64,000 bases of DNA. It comes from JAJPJE01 sp963848375 (GTDB taxonomy: Bacteria; Acidobacteriota; Terriglobia; Terriglobales; Acidobacteriaceae). Both the position numbers and the translations under genes were made by a program. How positions within the stretch are numbered: position 1 is the stretch's first letter; every line of letters begins with the position of its first letter. The stretch spans positions 40,553 to 104,552 of the forward strand of contig CAWKDK010000022.1 in NCBI GenBank assembly GCA_963848375.1, given 5' to 3'. Shown in pieces: positions 35,435 through 45,178 of the stretch. Under the pieces are notes generated by a model. The model searched no databases and was not told the origin of the DNA. It saw nothing but the letters and a program-made list of their open reading frames with translations.

Positions 35435-36758
35435 ATGAGTGCCCCGGTAACAACCGAGCGGAAGGCGAACGTCGAGGAACTGGCGAAGGCGGCTAAGGCT
35501 GCGAGCCGCAAGCTCGCGACGGTCAGCTCCGAACAGAAGAACGCTGCGCTCGAGGCGGTGGCGAGAGCGCTGGAGCAGAATGCGGCCGAGATCCTTGCCA
35601 TAAATGCTGAAGACGTGCACGAGGCCGAGGCGCTGGTGAAGTCGGGAGAGCTTTCGCAGGCCTTGCTGAAGCGCTTGCACCTGGACGCAGCGAAGCTGGC
35701 GGAGATGGTGCGCGGTGTTCGAGCCGTGGCGGAGCTGCCCGATCCGAGTGGACGAATTCTTGAGCGGCGACTGCTGGATACGGGCCTCGAGCTACACAAA
35801 GTGAGCTGCCCGCTGGGAGTGCTGGCGGTGATCTTCGAAGCGCGTCCGGATGCGGTGACGCAAATCAGCGCGCTGTCGGTGAAGTCTGGCAATGCGGTGA
35901 TCCTGAAGGGCGGCCGCGAGGTGGAGCGGACGACGGAAATCCTGGTCAGCACGATGCGGACAGGCGCTCGCGAACACTGCCGTTCCTGCGGACGCGATTT
36001 GCGCGGTGTACGGCCGCGAAGCGGTGGCTTCCCTACTCGCAATGGACGACAGTATCGACCTGGTAATTCCGCGCGGATCGAATGCGCTGGTGCAACACAT
36101 ACAGCGGAATACGCGAATTCCGGTCCTTGGGCATGCGGATGGCGTCTGCCACGCGTATGTCGATTCAGCAGCCGATCAGGAGATGGCGCTCGCGATCGTG
36201 GTGGACAGCAAGGTGCAATATCCGGCGGTATGCAATGCGCTGGAGACGGTGCTGATCGACCAGAAGATTGCCGCGAGTTTTCTACCCGAATTGATGAAGC
36301 GATTCGCGGAGAAGAACGTTCGTGTCCGCGGCTGTATGCGCTCGAAAGCGATCGTGCCGGAGATCGAGCCCATCACCGAGGGAGAGTGGCACACGGAGTA
36401 TTCGGACATGGTCGCCGCGGTTCGCATTGTGGACGACCTCGACGATGCGATCGATCACATCAATCGCTATGGATCGCATCATACTGATGCGATCATCACA
36501 ACGGATGCAGCGTCGGCTCAGAAGTTCCTTGACGAGGTCGACTCCGCCAACGTTTTTCACAATGCCTCGACGCGCTTCTCGGATGGATATCGCTATGGGT
36601 TCGGATCGGAAGTGGGCATCAGCACCAGCAAACTGCACGCCCGGGGCCCGGTCGGATTGGAAGGCTTGGTCACGTACAAGTACAAGCTGTATGGATCAGG
36701 TCAGACGGTTGCGGAGTATGCGGGCGCAAACCGGAAGAAGTTTCTGCACGAAAAGTGA
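35435..36758 (+). pseudogene. proA: Gamma-glutamyl phosphate reductase (one frameshift)
   Basis: The reading frame from ATG 35435 (EELAKAAKAASRKLATVSS) is normal to residue 174. One extra A near 35960 breaks it; removing it gives QALANTAVPADAICAVYGRE and the remainder, which runs intact to the TGA at 36756-36758. The catalytic cysteine (YPAVCNALET) and the NAD(P)H-binding regions are both present. The second enzyme of proline synthesis is essential for proline prototrophy, and proB beside it is intact, so a sequencing error is likely. Total length would be about 441 residues. Confidence 0.9.
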
Positions 36759-36803
36759 GCTGCAGATCCCTCGCGGACTAGCGTCCGCTCGTGATGACAA
36801 CAA
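36756..36803 (+). repeat. Hairpin repeat B, isolated copy
   Basis: A full unit with core GCGGAC-TAGC-GTCCGC and the usual flanks. It starts at the proA stop and separates converging proA and the radical SAM gene, the same type of location as the array at 755-960. Confidence 0.85.
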
Positions 36804-36854
36804 TGAAGTCCGGTGTTCCCATGAAGATCGTCAACATCATCAGGATCGTCTGCA

Positions 36855-37856
36855 TCAGGACGATTTCAGCGATAAGAACTCACTCACGTTTTCTTTCAGC
36901 AGTTGCGGAAAGCTCTTGTCGAGATATGAGCGAATCGAGACATAGCATTCGTCGCAGGTATTCGTCTTCGTGAACTCTTCCACCATGCGCGCGTGCTCTT
37001 CCAGCCGATACTTCTGGAAGACCATTGAGCAGGGCTGAAGCATGCCGTTGCTGGTCACGACCAGGAAGCGGTGGCCAGCTTTGCAGCCGGGCATCTTTCC
37101 GTCCTTGAAGAACTGCCGAGTCGCCTGCAGGGTCGTGGGAGCATTCACGATCCAATTGCTGCCATCGCGGCGAGACTCAATGCGATCGAGTTCGCTGTTC
37201 AGGAGAGCGAGTTGCTCAGGCGTGTTGAGCGAGTAGTCGCGGCATCCGGTACGACGCGCAGAGTAGGAGCTGTAGCAGAGATTGACTCCCCACTCTTTCG
37301 CTTTATCGGCGACCCGATTGATTTCGGGAAGATTCTCGCTGGTGATGCAAGTGTTCAAGACAATGTCGTCATGGCCGAGCGCGGCCAATTGCGGGACCAG
37401 GTCGCGAAGATGAGCGTAGAGTCCGGGATAGCCGCGGAAGTAATCGTGGCGATCGTCCGGGAAATCGAGGCTGACGGAAAACTGGTCGATCCCGGCATCG
37501 CGCAGTTCGAGGTACTTCTCCTTCGTCATGTGCGACCAGTTGGAAACCAGAATCAGGTACGGCAGGCCTGAACTCGACTTGACGTTGCGCACGATCTCAA
37601 CCACATCATCACGCAATAGCGGCTCGCCTCCGGAAATCTGTACGACGCAGGGGCGCAGCACTTCCATATAACGGCGATAGTCGGCCGGCTTCAGATTGGC
37701 TGATTCGTCGCGCGGCCCGCCATGATCGCAATGTTTGCAATAACAAGTGCAGGCGTCGGTGACTTCAAAGGACACCACGATCGGGCGTCCAGCCGGCCAA
37801 TTGAGAGAACCACGGGCGATGATACGGAGCGATTCGACGAAGGGGACTTTGCGCAT
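36855..37856 (-). CDS. Radical SAM protein
   Basis: About 333 residues. The [4Fe-4S] motif is CTCYCKHC (C-x3-C-x2-C), followed by GGEPLLRDDVVEIVRNV. The C-terminal part holds further cysteines (GCKAGHRF, QPCSMVF, CDECYVSI) in a SPASM-like arrangement, so a second cluster is likely. SPASM proteins modify peptides or cofactors; no peptide substrate gene is visible. The first 19 residues of the longest frame (to 37913) lack support, so MRKVPFVESL at 37856 is preferred. Confidence 0.85.
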   Translation of the reverse strand: MRKVPFVESLRIIARGSLNWPAGRPIVVSFEVTDACTCYCKHCDHGGPRDESANLKPADYRRYMEVLRPCVVQISGGEPLLRDDVVEIVRNVKSSSGLPYLILVSNWSHMTKEKYLELRDAGIDQFSVSLDFPDDRHDYFRGYPGLYAHLRDLVPQLAALGHDDIVLNTCITSENLPEINRVADKAKEWGVNLCYSSYSARRTGCRDYSLNTPEQLALLNSELDRIESRRDGSNWIVNAPTTLQATRQFFKDGKMPGCKAGHRFLVVTSNGMLQPCSMVFQKYRLEEHARMVEEFTKTNTCDECYVSIRSYLDKSFPQLLKENVSEFLSLKSS

Positions 37857-38047
37857 AGTTGTGGTTCTTAAAGTTACAACCTGAACCGGACGGAGCCATG
37901 TGATGGGCATCACGAGTCGATGGCAATTGGCCTTACGCCGGGGCGCTAAAACACTGCCACGGAATCGCTGGTAATTCTGCTAGTCGTGCAATTGGGCCAT
38001 TCCGTCTACGCTGCACTTGCTGTTATTGACGACGCTGGAGGAATTGT

Positions 38048-38575
38048 ATGTCCAGAAAACTTCTTGTGAGTTTCTTACTTACGGCAGCGACTTTGTTGCC
38101 ACTAAATTCACTATTGGCCCAGGTTGCCTCCCCCACGACAACCAACGAGCCCCAAGCCACGGCGCCTACGATTTCAGACCAGGACATCCAGTTTCTGAGG
38201 CAGGACCTGCGTGACCAAAGGAAGCAGATTGTCGCCGCGAACATGACGTTGACGCCAGCCGAAGCCGAGAAGTTCTGGCCGGTATACGAGCAATACACGG
38301 CCGAAACCACTAAATTGGGTGACCAACGCTACGCCACAATCAAGCAATACGCCGAAGCCTACCCAAATCTGTCGGACCCGGTAGCAAACAGTCTGATGAA
38401 ACAACTGATCTCCTCGGACGAGAGCGCGGCTCAGCTGAGACAGAAATATGTCCCAATTTTCGAAAAGGTGATTTCGCCTACGAAGACAGCTCTGTTCTTT
38501 CAAATCGACCGACGCATCGCCATGATGGTCGACTTGCAACTGGCATCGCAGATACCGCTCGTGCCCGCGAAGTGA
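38048..38575 (+). CDS. Exported hypothetical protein
   Basis: A 175-residue protein with a signal peptide (LLVSFLLTAATLLPLNSLLAQ, cleavage near 25). The mature part is a helical, periplasmic protein with LTPAEAEKFWPVYEQY, a pattern seen in Spy/CpxP-like helical chaperones and their acidobacterial relatives. GGAGG precedes the ATG. Role inferred only as periplasmic. Confidence 0.7.
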   Translation: MSRKLLVSFLLTAATLLPLNSLLAQVASPTTTNEPQATAPTISDQDIQFLRQDLRDQRKQIVAANMTLTPAEAEKFWPVYEQYTAETTKLGDQRYATIKQYAEAYPNLSDPVANSLMKQLISSDESAAQLRQKYVPIFEKVISPTKTALFFQIDRRIAMMVDLQLASQIPLVPAK

Positions 38576-38594
38576 GTACGTCTCATTCGCAAAA

Positions 38595-38617
38595 AGGCAG
38601 CCCGAAGAGGGCTGCCT
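38595..38617. terminator. Terminator between converging genes
   Basis: AGGCAGCCC / GGGCTGCCT form a 9-bp stem around GAAGA, followed on the minus strand by TTTTTG. The right arm touches the stop codon of the OMP gene. Confidence 0.9.
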
Positions 38618-39255
38618 CACGCGAACTTCATGTTCTGATTTAGAAGCCGAATCGCAATCCGACCGAGTAGCGCAAGATCATTCTGTCTGCCGCTGCTGTT
38701 CCAGACGCCGACGCCAGGCACCGGAATCGCAGGAAAAGTCGTCATGTAATATCCCACTTCCGCGGGGCGGAACCAGATCTTCGGCGTAATTCGTAATTCA
38801 GTTCCGCCGCCAACCATCATCGAAAAATTGTATTGATTGTTCGCGATCTGCGTGATGGGAATGGTCCCGGGAATCGAGATATTGGACTGCGAACGGCTGT
38901 AACCGAACAATCCTTCAGCAAAAACGATCTGCTTCCCCGCACGTACAGGAAAAGCGTAACGGGGACCGGCCATGTAGCTGTAAAGCGCCTGATCGACTTT
39001 CTGATGGTTGACGTTACTCTTGGTTGACCCGTTGAACTCGGCGAGCACGGATAGGTGGCTGCCGAAATGCCATTGCAGTTGGACGACGCCTCCATTCGAG
39101 TTGAAGGCGGGCGTGATAGTCGATGAACCGACGCGCGTCAGACCATAGCCGAGATAAATATCCCACTTGGGAGGAGCTTTCTGAATCGTGGGGACCTGCG
39201 CCAATGCGGTCAGGCCGCTCATCAGCACTAAAAAAATAACGAGGCTCTGTTTCAT
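38617..39255 (-). CDS. Outer-membrane beta-barrel protein
   Basis: A 212-residue exported protein with a signal peptide (SLVIFLVLMSGLTALAQ). Alternating hydrophobic strands (WDIYLGYGLTRVGSS; GGVVQLQWHFGSHLSVLAEFNG; IWFRPAEVGYYMTTF) and a final aromatic-free residue suggest an OmpA-N/OmpW-like eight-strand barrel. No specific role is visible. Confidence 0.75.
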   Translation of the reverse strand: MKQSLVIFLVLMSGLTALAQVPTIQKAPPKWDIYLGYGLTRVGSSTITPAFNSNGGVVQLQWHFGSHLSVLAEFNGSTKSNVNHQKVDQALYSYMAGPRYAFPVRAGKQIVFAEGLFGYSRSQSNISIPGTIPITQIANNQYNFSMMVGGGTELRITPKIWFRPAEVGYYMTTFPAIPVPGVGVWNSSGRQNDLALLGRIAIRLLNQNMKFA

Positions 39256-39541
39256 TTACCAGGACTCTCCGTAATAAATCGAGAATTCAGGATAGGCGCA
39301 ACTGAAGGTTAGTGTCCACTGGGAGTCCGGATGATATCAGAAGGCGTACAAGTCCATGAGGCGCGGCGGAAGGCGGGACGGCGACGCGGTCAAGATGCGA
39401 GTGCCCGGCAAGATCGCTGCGCTATCTATGGGCTCAAATAACGCAACGTCGATTCGTAACGCGGTGATTCAGGCGATAGCACCACTTGCAGGCTTACATT
39501 GATCGATAAATCCTGTGAGGGCTCGCCAAACTGTTTGCGTA

Positions 39542-40138
39542 CTAGTTGGTCCCCGGGGTTCCCTGCCAATCGACGATATTTGTGAGTTTCCACGGGTTCT
39601 GGTTCAGATCGAACTGCAGTTCGCCGTCTTTGTTGATGATCAGTTGAGTCGCTGGGTAGAGCACCCCGCCGCTCTTATCCTTGTTTTCTTTATCGATATT
39701 GATCTCGCCGGCGGTCAGGTTGAAACTTCTGCTCTGTGTGTCCCAATAGTTTTCCCCGAAAGCGATCTTTCGGTTGGTGATGAAGCGGATCTTCCGCCCG
39801 GTTGGTGTCGGAATATTGCGAATGAAACTCAGATCGTAACCGACAGTTCCCGGAATCTGGATGCGACCGACCGCTTTCATCTTCCCTAAGGCATTTGCGA
39901 GTCCGTCACTTTGCCCCTTCTGAAAAGCCTCGACGAGAATCTGACGGTCTTCGGGGGTGGAGTAGTCATAGATGATGATGCGCACCGTTCCTACTCGTCC
40001 CATCTGCGTACTGGTGCCCATGGCAGTGGCATCGATGGTTTCAGCTTTGTCTCGCGCAAAGCTGCTTCCTGTGACGGTTGCAAGCAGCAGAATCAGCCCT
40101 ACAACTAAGGTTTTGGAAACTTCTGAATGCATTTGCAT
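39542..40138 (-). CDS. Exported hypothetical protein
   Basis: About 198 residues from ATG 40138, which has AGAAGGG 2 bases upstream. A signal peptide (TLVVGLILLLATVTGSSFA) precedes a beta-rich domain (VRIIIYDYSTPEDRQILVEAF; YDLSFIRNIPTPTGRKIRFITNR). The family is seen in acidobacteria but has no known function. The 39256-39541 gap before it holds nothing recognisable. Confidence 0.65.
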   Translation of the reverse strand: MQMHSEVSKTLVVGLILLLATVTGSSFARDKAETIDATAMGTSTQMGRVGTVRIIIYDYSTPEDRQILVEAFQKGQSDGLANALGKMKAVGRIQIPGTVGYDLSFIRNIPTPTGRKIRFITNRKIAFGENYWDTQSRSFNLTAGEINIDKENKDKSGGVLYPATQLIINKDGELQFDLNQNPWKLTNIVDWQGTPGTN

Positions 40139-40291
40139 CGTCCCTTCTCTAGAAGGTGAAAACGACACCTCTCAAGAGCAACATTTTCCACTTCCAAACA
40201 CACTATGGAAACTCACAAAACTGCTAGCTGCCTTAATTCCAGCCGTGTTGCGGGCCCAACAAACTCGTTGCGCACGCTCTATGTTTGAGAG

Positions 40292-41299
40292 TTACTTTCT
40301 CGCGCTCGTCGTAGCAACAGGGGCGTTCGGACGTTCCGGCGCCAACACAACAGTCCAGCCCTCGCCAGGGTTATACGAGTTAATGGCTGCGGCGGCCTCA
40401 CTGGTCTTTTCACCCAAGTCCTTTTGGTAAATCACGCCGTCTTCGCCGACCATGAAGCTCATGATTCCCGAATCCCTATACTTCGCCGGCCATGCCAGGA
40501 CTGCAAAGCCGCCGGTCAGTTTGCCATTCGACAAATAGTCCTTGGCGCCACCTTTGGCCGCATCTCCTTGCGCAGTGAGCATTTTGTAGTAATAACCATT
40601 GAACGGCTGCGGATGGTCACTGTGAGAATATCCCAGAGATTTCGCGGCGTCGCCGAGTTTGCCCAGAGGGCTGGGAGGCTGGCCGGCCGATACTGGCCAG
40701 AACAAGCCATTGTGCTGGCCTTCATCGCTTTCAAATTTCTGCGCGAATTGATGATTCTGGGTGCGGTATTCCTGTTGGGCATCGGCAATTTCGGTGAGCA
40801 CGCCGATGGCGACCAGTTCGCCGTCACCTATGCGGCGAGCCAGAACTTCATCTTTCCCTGCCGCGGTATTAAACGACCACTGGCCTGACGCGTTCTGGTC
40901 GAGTGGAATCGGAAAAGGGAAATTCTCGGCACCGATGACAAGAACCTCATTTCCCGCTTTGTTCTTGCTCCAGCGATGCATCCGGCCGTAGGCATCGACA
41001 AATCGTTGCAGCGTGTTCTTATCCTTGACAGAGTCGCCTGACGATACAAGGTCTTTTCCCTCGGGACCAAGGGTGGCCAGCAACGCGTTCTGGTCACCGG
41101 CTTTAGCGGCTTCGAACAAAGCCGCACCTGCAGCCTCTGGCGTTGCAAATGTTTTTTGCACGATGTTTCCGTCAGAGTTCTCAGACGCAGTCGTTCCACG
41201 CTTGCTGCAAGAGGCTAGCGAAACGACAACCCACAGCGCGGCCACGAACACGAGAATCGACCATGGACGTGGTGCCACGATCTTGCTCTGATCCAACAT
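40292..41299 (-). CDS. DUF2950 domain-containing protein
   Basis: A 335-residue exported protein with a possible lipoprotein signal (VVSLASCSKRG, cysteine near 30). DUF2950 features include FATPEAAGAALFEAAKAGD, YRTQNHQFAQKFESDEGQHNGLFWP and GYYYKMLTAQGD. It stands directly after the DUF3300 gene, 46 bases on the same strand, a common pairing of unknown function. Confidence 0.9.
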   Translation of the reverse strand: MLDQSKIVAPRPWSILVFVAALWVVVSLASCSKRGTTASENSDGNIVQKTFATPEAAGAALFEAAKAGDQNALLATLGPEGKDLVSSGDSVKDKNTLQRFVDAYGRMHRWSKNKAGNEVLVIGAENFPFPIPLDQNASGQWSFNTAAGKDEVLARRIGDGELVAIGVLTEIADAQQEYRTQNHQFAQKFESDEGQHNGLFWPVSAGQPPSPLGKLGDAAKSLGYSHSDHPQPFNGYYYKMLTAQGDAAKGGAKDYLSNGKLTGGFAVLAWPAKYRDSGIMSFMVGEDGVIYQKDLGEKTSEAAAAINSYNPGEGWTVVLAPERPNAPVATTSARK

Positions 41300-41345
41300 A
41301 GCGATCCTCCCAATTCACATTCTTATCTGTTCGTTCCAGCGAGGC

Positions 41346-42602
41346 TCAGCGGTGGAAACCGCCGCCATGGTAACCGCTAAAGCCGCTAGCGTGCATGCTT
41401 CCCCATCCCCGGCTACTTGCCGCCTGTGCCGACGCGCCATCATCGTGCGCCCAGCCGCTGCTGGTGGAACCTCCGTAGTGCTGGCCGCTCGCAGTTGTAC
41501 CTCCGGCGTAGTGCTGGCCAGTATTCGTTGTGCCGTGATAAGTCGAGCCGCCGGCGGCAGTACTGCCAGCGCCGTAGTGGTAGGCCTGCCCGGTGGCATT
41601 GTTGTAACCGCTGCCGCCGGTATGCACGGCTCCGTCCGGGCCGTAGCTGGTATGAGTTGATGCTCCGCCCGCAGCGTTTTGGTAAGCACCCCCGCTGTGA
41701 TAAACACCGTTGGCGCTATAGCCGTGATAGGCCCCGGCCGATCCGTAGGCCCCGTGATAGGCGGCGCCGCCATAAGCTCCATAACCGTGATAGCCGTAGG
41801 CGCCGTAAGCGCCATGCCAAGCAGTGCTGCCATAGTACGGATGGCCGGCGTATCCGACATATCCTCCGTGCCAGTCAACCGTCCACGTGTTCCATCCCCA
41901 CGTATGACAACAACCGCCGGCCATGAGCGCGCCGACCGCAATGCCCGCACCGAATGAAAGCACGCTGGCAGCAGCTATGTCTCCGGCAGTGTATCCGGGC
42001 ACTACGTAAGGCGTGCCGAAGACTACGGCGGGGTTGTACTCCGGCACATAGATGACCTGCGGATTTGCTGGTTGGATGACAATGGTGCTCGGAGTCTGCT
42101 GCACAACGGTGATCTGCGAAGTTGTTTTCAGATTGCCGGCTTCCTTAGCCTTGACGCGCAACGTCTGAACAGCTTCCATCACATCTTTGGGCTGGTGGCT
42201 ATAGACGTCGCCCAGTTCCGACGTCCAGGCAAGATTCTTTGCCATGTTGTCGAGCACAGACGGAAACGCTGTGAGCGCCTTCACGCTGGGATCCCAGGAT
42301 TGTTTGTCGACTTCCTGCATCAGGGCTTGACCGGTCAAATCCTTGTGCTCCAACAGCCAGTTCTGTGCGAGTGCAATTTGATCGGGATACGTCGCCCCCG
42401 AGAGCACCTGGGCTACCAGGGCGTCTGGATAAAGAGCGATCGGTGCTACGAGCGCCTGGATTTGTTCGGCACTTTGCGGAGCCGGGCTGGAGGGCGGAGC
42501 AGCGTCAGGAGCGGGCTCCTGTCCGTACAAAACTTGGGACTGAGCGATAAGGAGAGCGAAAATTAATCCGGCCGATAGAATCCTTTTTTTTGTGTCTCTC
42601 AT
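41346..42602 (-). CDS. DUF3300 domain-containing protein
   Basis: About 418 residues from ATG 42602 (MRDTKKRILSAGLIFALLIAQ signal). The DUF3300 domain is seen in QIQALVAPIALYPDALVAQVLSGATYPDQI and VKALTAFPSVLDNMAKNLAWTSELGD. The C-terminal half is a Gly/Tyr/His/Ala-rich repetitive tail (YGAYGYHGYGAYGG). A longer start at 42638 is possible. Together with DUF2950 it forms a probable two-gene unit. Confidence 0.9.
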   Translation of the reverse strand: MRDTKKRILSAGLIFALLIAQSQVLYGQEPAPDAAPPSSPAPQSAEQIQALVAPIALYPDALVAQVLSGATYPDQIALAQNWLLEHKDLTGQALMQEVDKQSWDPSVKALTAFPSVLDNMAKNLAWTSELGDVYSHQPKDVMEAVQTLRVKAKEAGNLKTTSQITVVQQTPSTIVIQPANPQVIYVPEYNPAVVFGTPYVVPGYTAGDIAAASVLSFGAGIAVGALMAGGCCHTWGWNTWTVDWHGGYVGYAGHPYYGSTAWHGAYGAYGYHGYGAYGGAAYHGAYGSAGAYHGYSANGVYHSGGAYQNAAGGASTHTSYGPDGAVHTGGSGYNNATGQAYHYGAGSTAAGGSTYHGTTNTGQHYAGGTTASGQHYGGSTSSGWAHDDGASAQAASSRGWGSMHASGFSGYHGGGFHR

Positions 42603-42637
42603 GTACCTCAACTCCCGTGCCTGGCCATACCGCATCA

Positions 42638-42720
42638 ATTAGCGGCGTCTCTGCGTTCTGAATGTTGACGGTGAGTTCTTTGCTCACTTGTTGATGAGCA
42701 CGTTGGAAACGTGATTCGCA
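42638..42720 (-). pseudogene. Remnant of the 43401-44135 gene's 3' end
   Basis: On the minus strand this stretch gives NHVSN-VLIN, then after a frame change VSKELTVNIQN. It parallels NHVSNMLVNG-VSKELTVNTQN at the end of the gene at 43401-44135, with clear DNA similarity over about 70 bases. It is out of frame and sits between DUF4136 and DUF3300, so it is a decayed partial duplicate. Confidence 0.7.
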
Positions 42721-42746
42721 TTGTGCCTGTTTTGCAGAACGGGCGG

Positions 42747-43256
42747 TCAGCTCTTCGGCCATTGCTTGAACATCTTCTGGACGGCCTTTTGCACCATCTC
42801 CTGATTTTTGTTGCCCTTATTGTTCAGCGTGTCTTGCGCAATCCCTCGCCACACGAGAGACTGATTCTTGGCGTCATACAAGTCGACGATCATGGTTCCT
42901 TCGACGCTCTGCTCTGGAGTAATTCCACCCATTCCTCCACCGATTCCGCGCATGCCCCATGCACTATAAGAGGTCTGCTGTTTCATACCGCCGTTTGCGG
43001 TGAGAATCAGATCAGGGTGTTGTGATTCAGAAACCTTCTGCAGTCCCTTTTCTGCCAGCGCGTTATCGATGTCCTGTTTAGCTACTTGCGCCAATATTGA
43101 GTTCTGAATTTCGTTGGCATTGTCGGAACCCCAAGCATACGTGTGAAAGTTTGCGAAACTCTGGTTGTGGTTGTAGTTGACGGACACTTCTTGCCCGACG
43201 GCAATCATCGCCGTGAGAGACAGCAACATCGCGCTCAACGCAAATCGAGACTTCAT
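42747..43256 (-). CDS. DUF4136 domain-containing protein
   Basis: About 169 residues with a signal peptide (FALSAMLLSLTAMIAVGQ). DUF4136 features: FANFHTYAWGSDNA, IDNALAEKGLQKV and DLYDAKNQSLVWRGIAQDTLN. AAGG lies 9 bases before ATG 43256, so this start is preferred over 43265. Members are small periplasmic or lipid-linked proteins of unknown function. Confidence 0.85.
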   Translation of the reverse strand: MKSRFALSAMLLSLTAMIAVGQEVSVNYNHNQSFANFHTYAWGSDNANEIQNSILAQVAKQDIDNALAEKGLQKVSESQHPDLILTANGGMKQQTSYSAWGMRGIGGGMGGITPEQSVEGTMIVDLYDAKNQSLVWRGIAQDTLNNKGNKNQEMVQKAVQKMFKQWPKS

Positions 43257-43400
43257 AATCGTCATCCTTCTTCTAGCAATCTATTCGCCTCAGCCACGCG
43301 GTCGGCGGCACGTTTCGCTTGCATCTCCAGGAAAAGTCCGTCCGGACCCCTTCGATACAGGCTTTTCTTGCCAACGTTGCAGTGCTGTCGGCGAAAAGCA

Positions 43401-44135
43401 TCAGCCTTGCATCCCACCCAACTTCTGATAGTTCGAGTTCTGAGTGTTGACGGTGAGTTCCTTACTCACTCCGTTGACGAGCATGTTCGAAACGTGATTC
43501 GTGCCATCAGGAAGACGGGCGAACTGTGCAGAGATATTCACCGCGTCCTTGGGATCGTCCATGTAAGAAGCGATCTGCAGACTCTGGATTGCTTTGTCTG
43601 CGGTGTTGAAGGTCATCGTCACGGTATCGTTCGGCTTCACATAGTTGTGAATGACTAACTTGATCTCGCCAGGAGCTCCTGCCGAACCGAGCATCGCGTT
43701 TCCTTGTGCAAAAGCCTGCTGCAATCTTCCGGGTTCAGGTTGAGCGTAGGACTGGGCCAGTTCGGCTATTTGTTGGCCGTAGTCCTTGTATTCCTCTTTC
43801 TTCTTCTCAACGACGTGGCGCTTGAGTCTTCCGCCGCTTGGTTCCTGTTGCTCCGGAGGAGGCCCTATCAAGGTTTTCTGCGGCTTCCCGTCAGGCCCAT
43901 TCTGCACCTGGAACAGCTGCTGCTTCTTTACCTCGCCCTTGATGCTCACAGTCTGCTGTTCCTGCCACGTGTAATGGGAGAGCGCCTGCTTGTTGGCAGC
44001 CATCGATTCTTTGACTTGAGTCACCTTCTGCTGGAGATTTGGATCCTGGGCGACGACACACTGACCAACAAGGATGAGTGCCGCCATGGTGATGCGTGCA
44101 GCAGCGAAGCGGGCCTTTGTATCAGTCTCGAACAT
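43401..44135 (-). CDS. Exported hypothetical protein
   Basis: A 244-residue protein with a signal peptide (ITMAALILVGQCVVAQ). The mature part has a coiled, charged N-terminal region (VTQVKESMAANKQALSHYTWQEQQTVSIKGEVKK), then IKLVIHNYVKPNDTVTMTFNT and HVSNMLVNGVSKELTVNTQN. A decayed copy of its 3' end lies at 42638-42720. Function unknown. Confidence 0.7.
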   Translation of the reverse strand: MFETDTKARFAAARITMAALILVGQCVVAQDPNLQQKVTQVKESMAANKQALSHYTWQEQQTVSIKGEVKKQQLFQVQNGPDGKPQKTLIGPPPEQQEPSGGRLKRHVVEKKKEEYKDYGQQIAELAQSYAQPEPGRLQQAFAQGNAMLGSAGAPGEIKLVIHNYVKPNDTVTMTFNTADKAIQSLQIASYMDDPKDAVNISAQFARLPDGTNHVSNMLVNGVSKELTVNTQNSNYQKLGGMQG

Positions 44136-44278
44136 CGAATTTCCTCTTTCCTCACAGAGCGCGCGGGGCGAAATCGTAGTTTCCGAATTCGGGGTATAAC
44201 AATTGCTACTAGGATCGGCAGAACAGAATGCTCGGTCTCCTGGCCGATCCTGTTTTCGTTATGGCAGGCGCGCGCGGG

Positions 44279-45172
44279 TTACTGTCCGTTCGCACCCTTG
44301 TTAACCAGCACCTTCACCACAACACGCCGGTTTTCGGAACGACCCTGTGCGGATTCATTGGAAGCCGCCGGATCGGTTTCGCCCATGATGCCTGGAGCCA
44401 CGATGTGCCGCAGTGGAATGTTGCCGGACTGCTGGAGATAGGCGACGACATTTTGTGCGCGATCCTCACTCAGTTCCTGGTTGTATTTGGCGTTTCCAGA
44501 AGAATCCGTGTAGCCAGCTACCTGAACTATGTAACCCTTGAAACTGCCTGCTTTCTTCGCCAAGTCAGCCAGTTCGGCCTTTTGCTTCTCGTCGAGGTCG
44601 GAACCTCCAACAGGGTAATAAAGCGTAAGGTCAGCTTTCGTGTCGTAGTCCGTTAAATCAGAGAAGCGTTTGTTTACGTTTTCAACCTCTTGTTCTTCCG
44701 CTTCCTTGTTTGACGCAATAGCTGCCTGGTTGCTGGCGATCGCCCCCTGATTGGCCTGGATGGCTTCCTTATTGGCCGCCACATCTTCTTTCGTCGGCGT
44801 CAGTCCAGCTTGTATTTGGTTTGCAACCTTGAGGGACTCTTTGGAGAATTTAATCTTCTCTGCGGTCACCCGCCCGTTCGCATCACCGACACCTTCGACC
44901 TGAACGGCTAAACCAGGCACTAACGCGGCCATCCCCATGTCCGTCTTTCGCACTTTCAGCAGGCCCTTTGGCTGTTCGACCTTCGTGTCATCAGTCAGGA
45001 CAACCGTAATGTTGCCCATGTCATTTGTCTTTACTGTCAGATCTTCACCACTCCGGCCGGTGATGAGGCCAGAAGCCTTCACCTTTTCACCGGCGTTAAC
45101 GCCATACGCCAACCCAATCGCCATGAATGCAATCAGGGCTGCGCAGGCTAAAGATGTTCTTGCAGTTTTCAT
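44279..45172 (-). CDS. OmpA family protein with DUF5666-like N-terminus
   Basis: About 297 residues: signal peptide, a beta domain (KVKASGLITGRSGEDLTVKTND, DUF5666-like), a coiled segment of repeated A-I-A-S-N-Q units, and the C-terminal OmpA peptidoglycan-binding domain (VQVAGYTDSSGNAKYNQELSEDRAQNVV with SENRRVVVKV). It should sit in the periplasm and hold peptidoglycan. AAAGGGG precedes both ATGs; the spacing favours 45172. Confidence 0.9.
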   Translation of the reverse strand: MKTARTSLACAALIAFMAIGLAYGVNAGEKVKASGLITGRSGEDLTVKTNDMGNITVVLTDDTKVEQPKGLLKVRKTDMGMAALVPGLAVQVEGVGDANGRVTAEKIKFSKESLKVANQIQAGLTPTKEDVAANKEAIQANQGAIASNQAAIASNKEAEEQEVENVNKRFSDLTDYDTKADLTLYYPVGGSDLDEKQKAELADLAKKAGSFKGYIVQVAGYTDSSGNAKYNQELSEDRAQNVVAYLQQSGNIPLRHIVAPGIMGETDPAASNESAQGRSENRRVVVKVLVNKGANGQ

Positions 45173-45178
45173 CGTCAT

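Noticed and set aside
43266..43400. A further gene between DUF4136 and the following exported protein
   Set aside because: Only short shadow frames are present.
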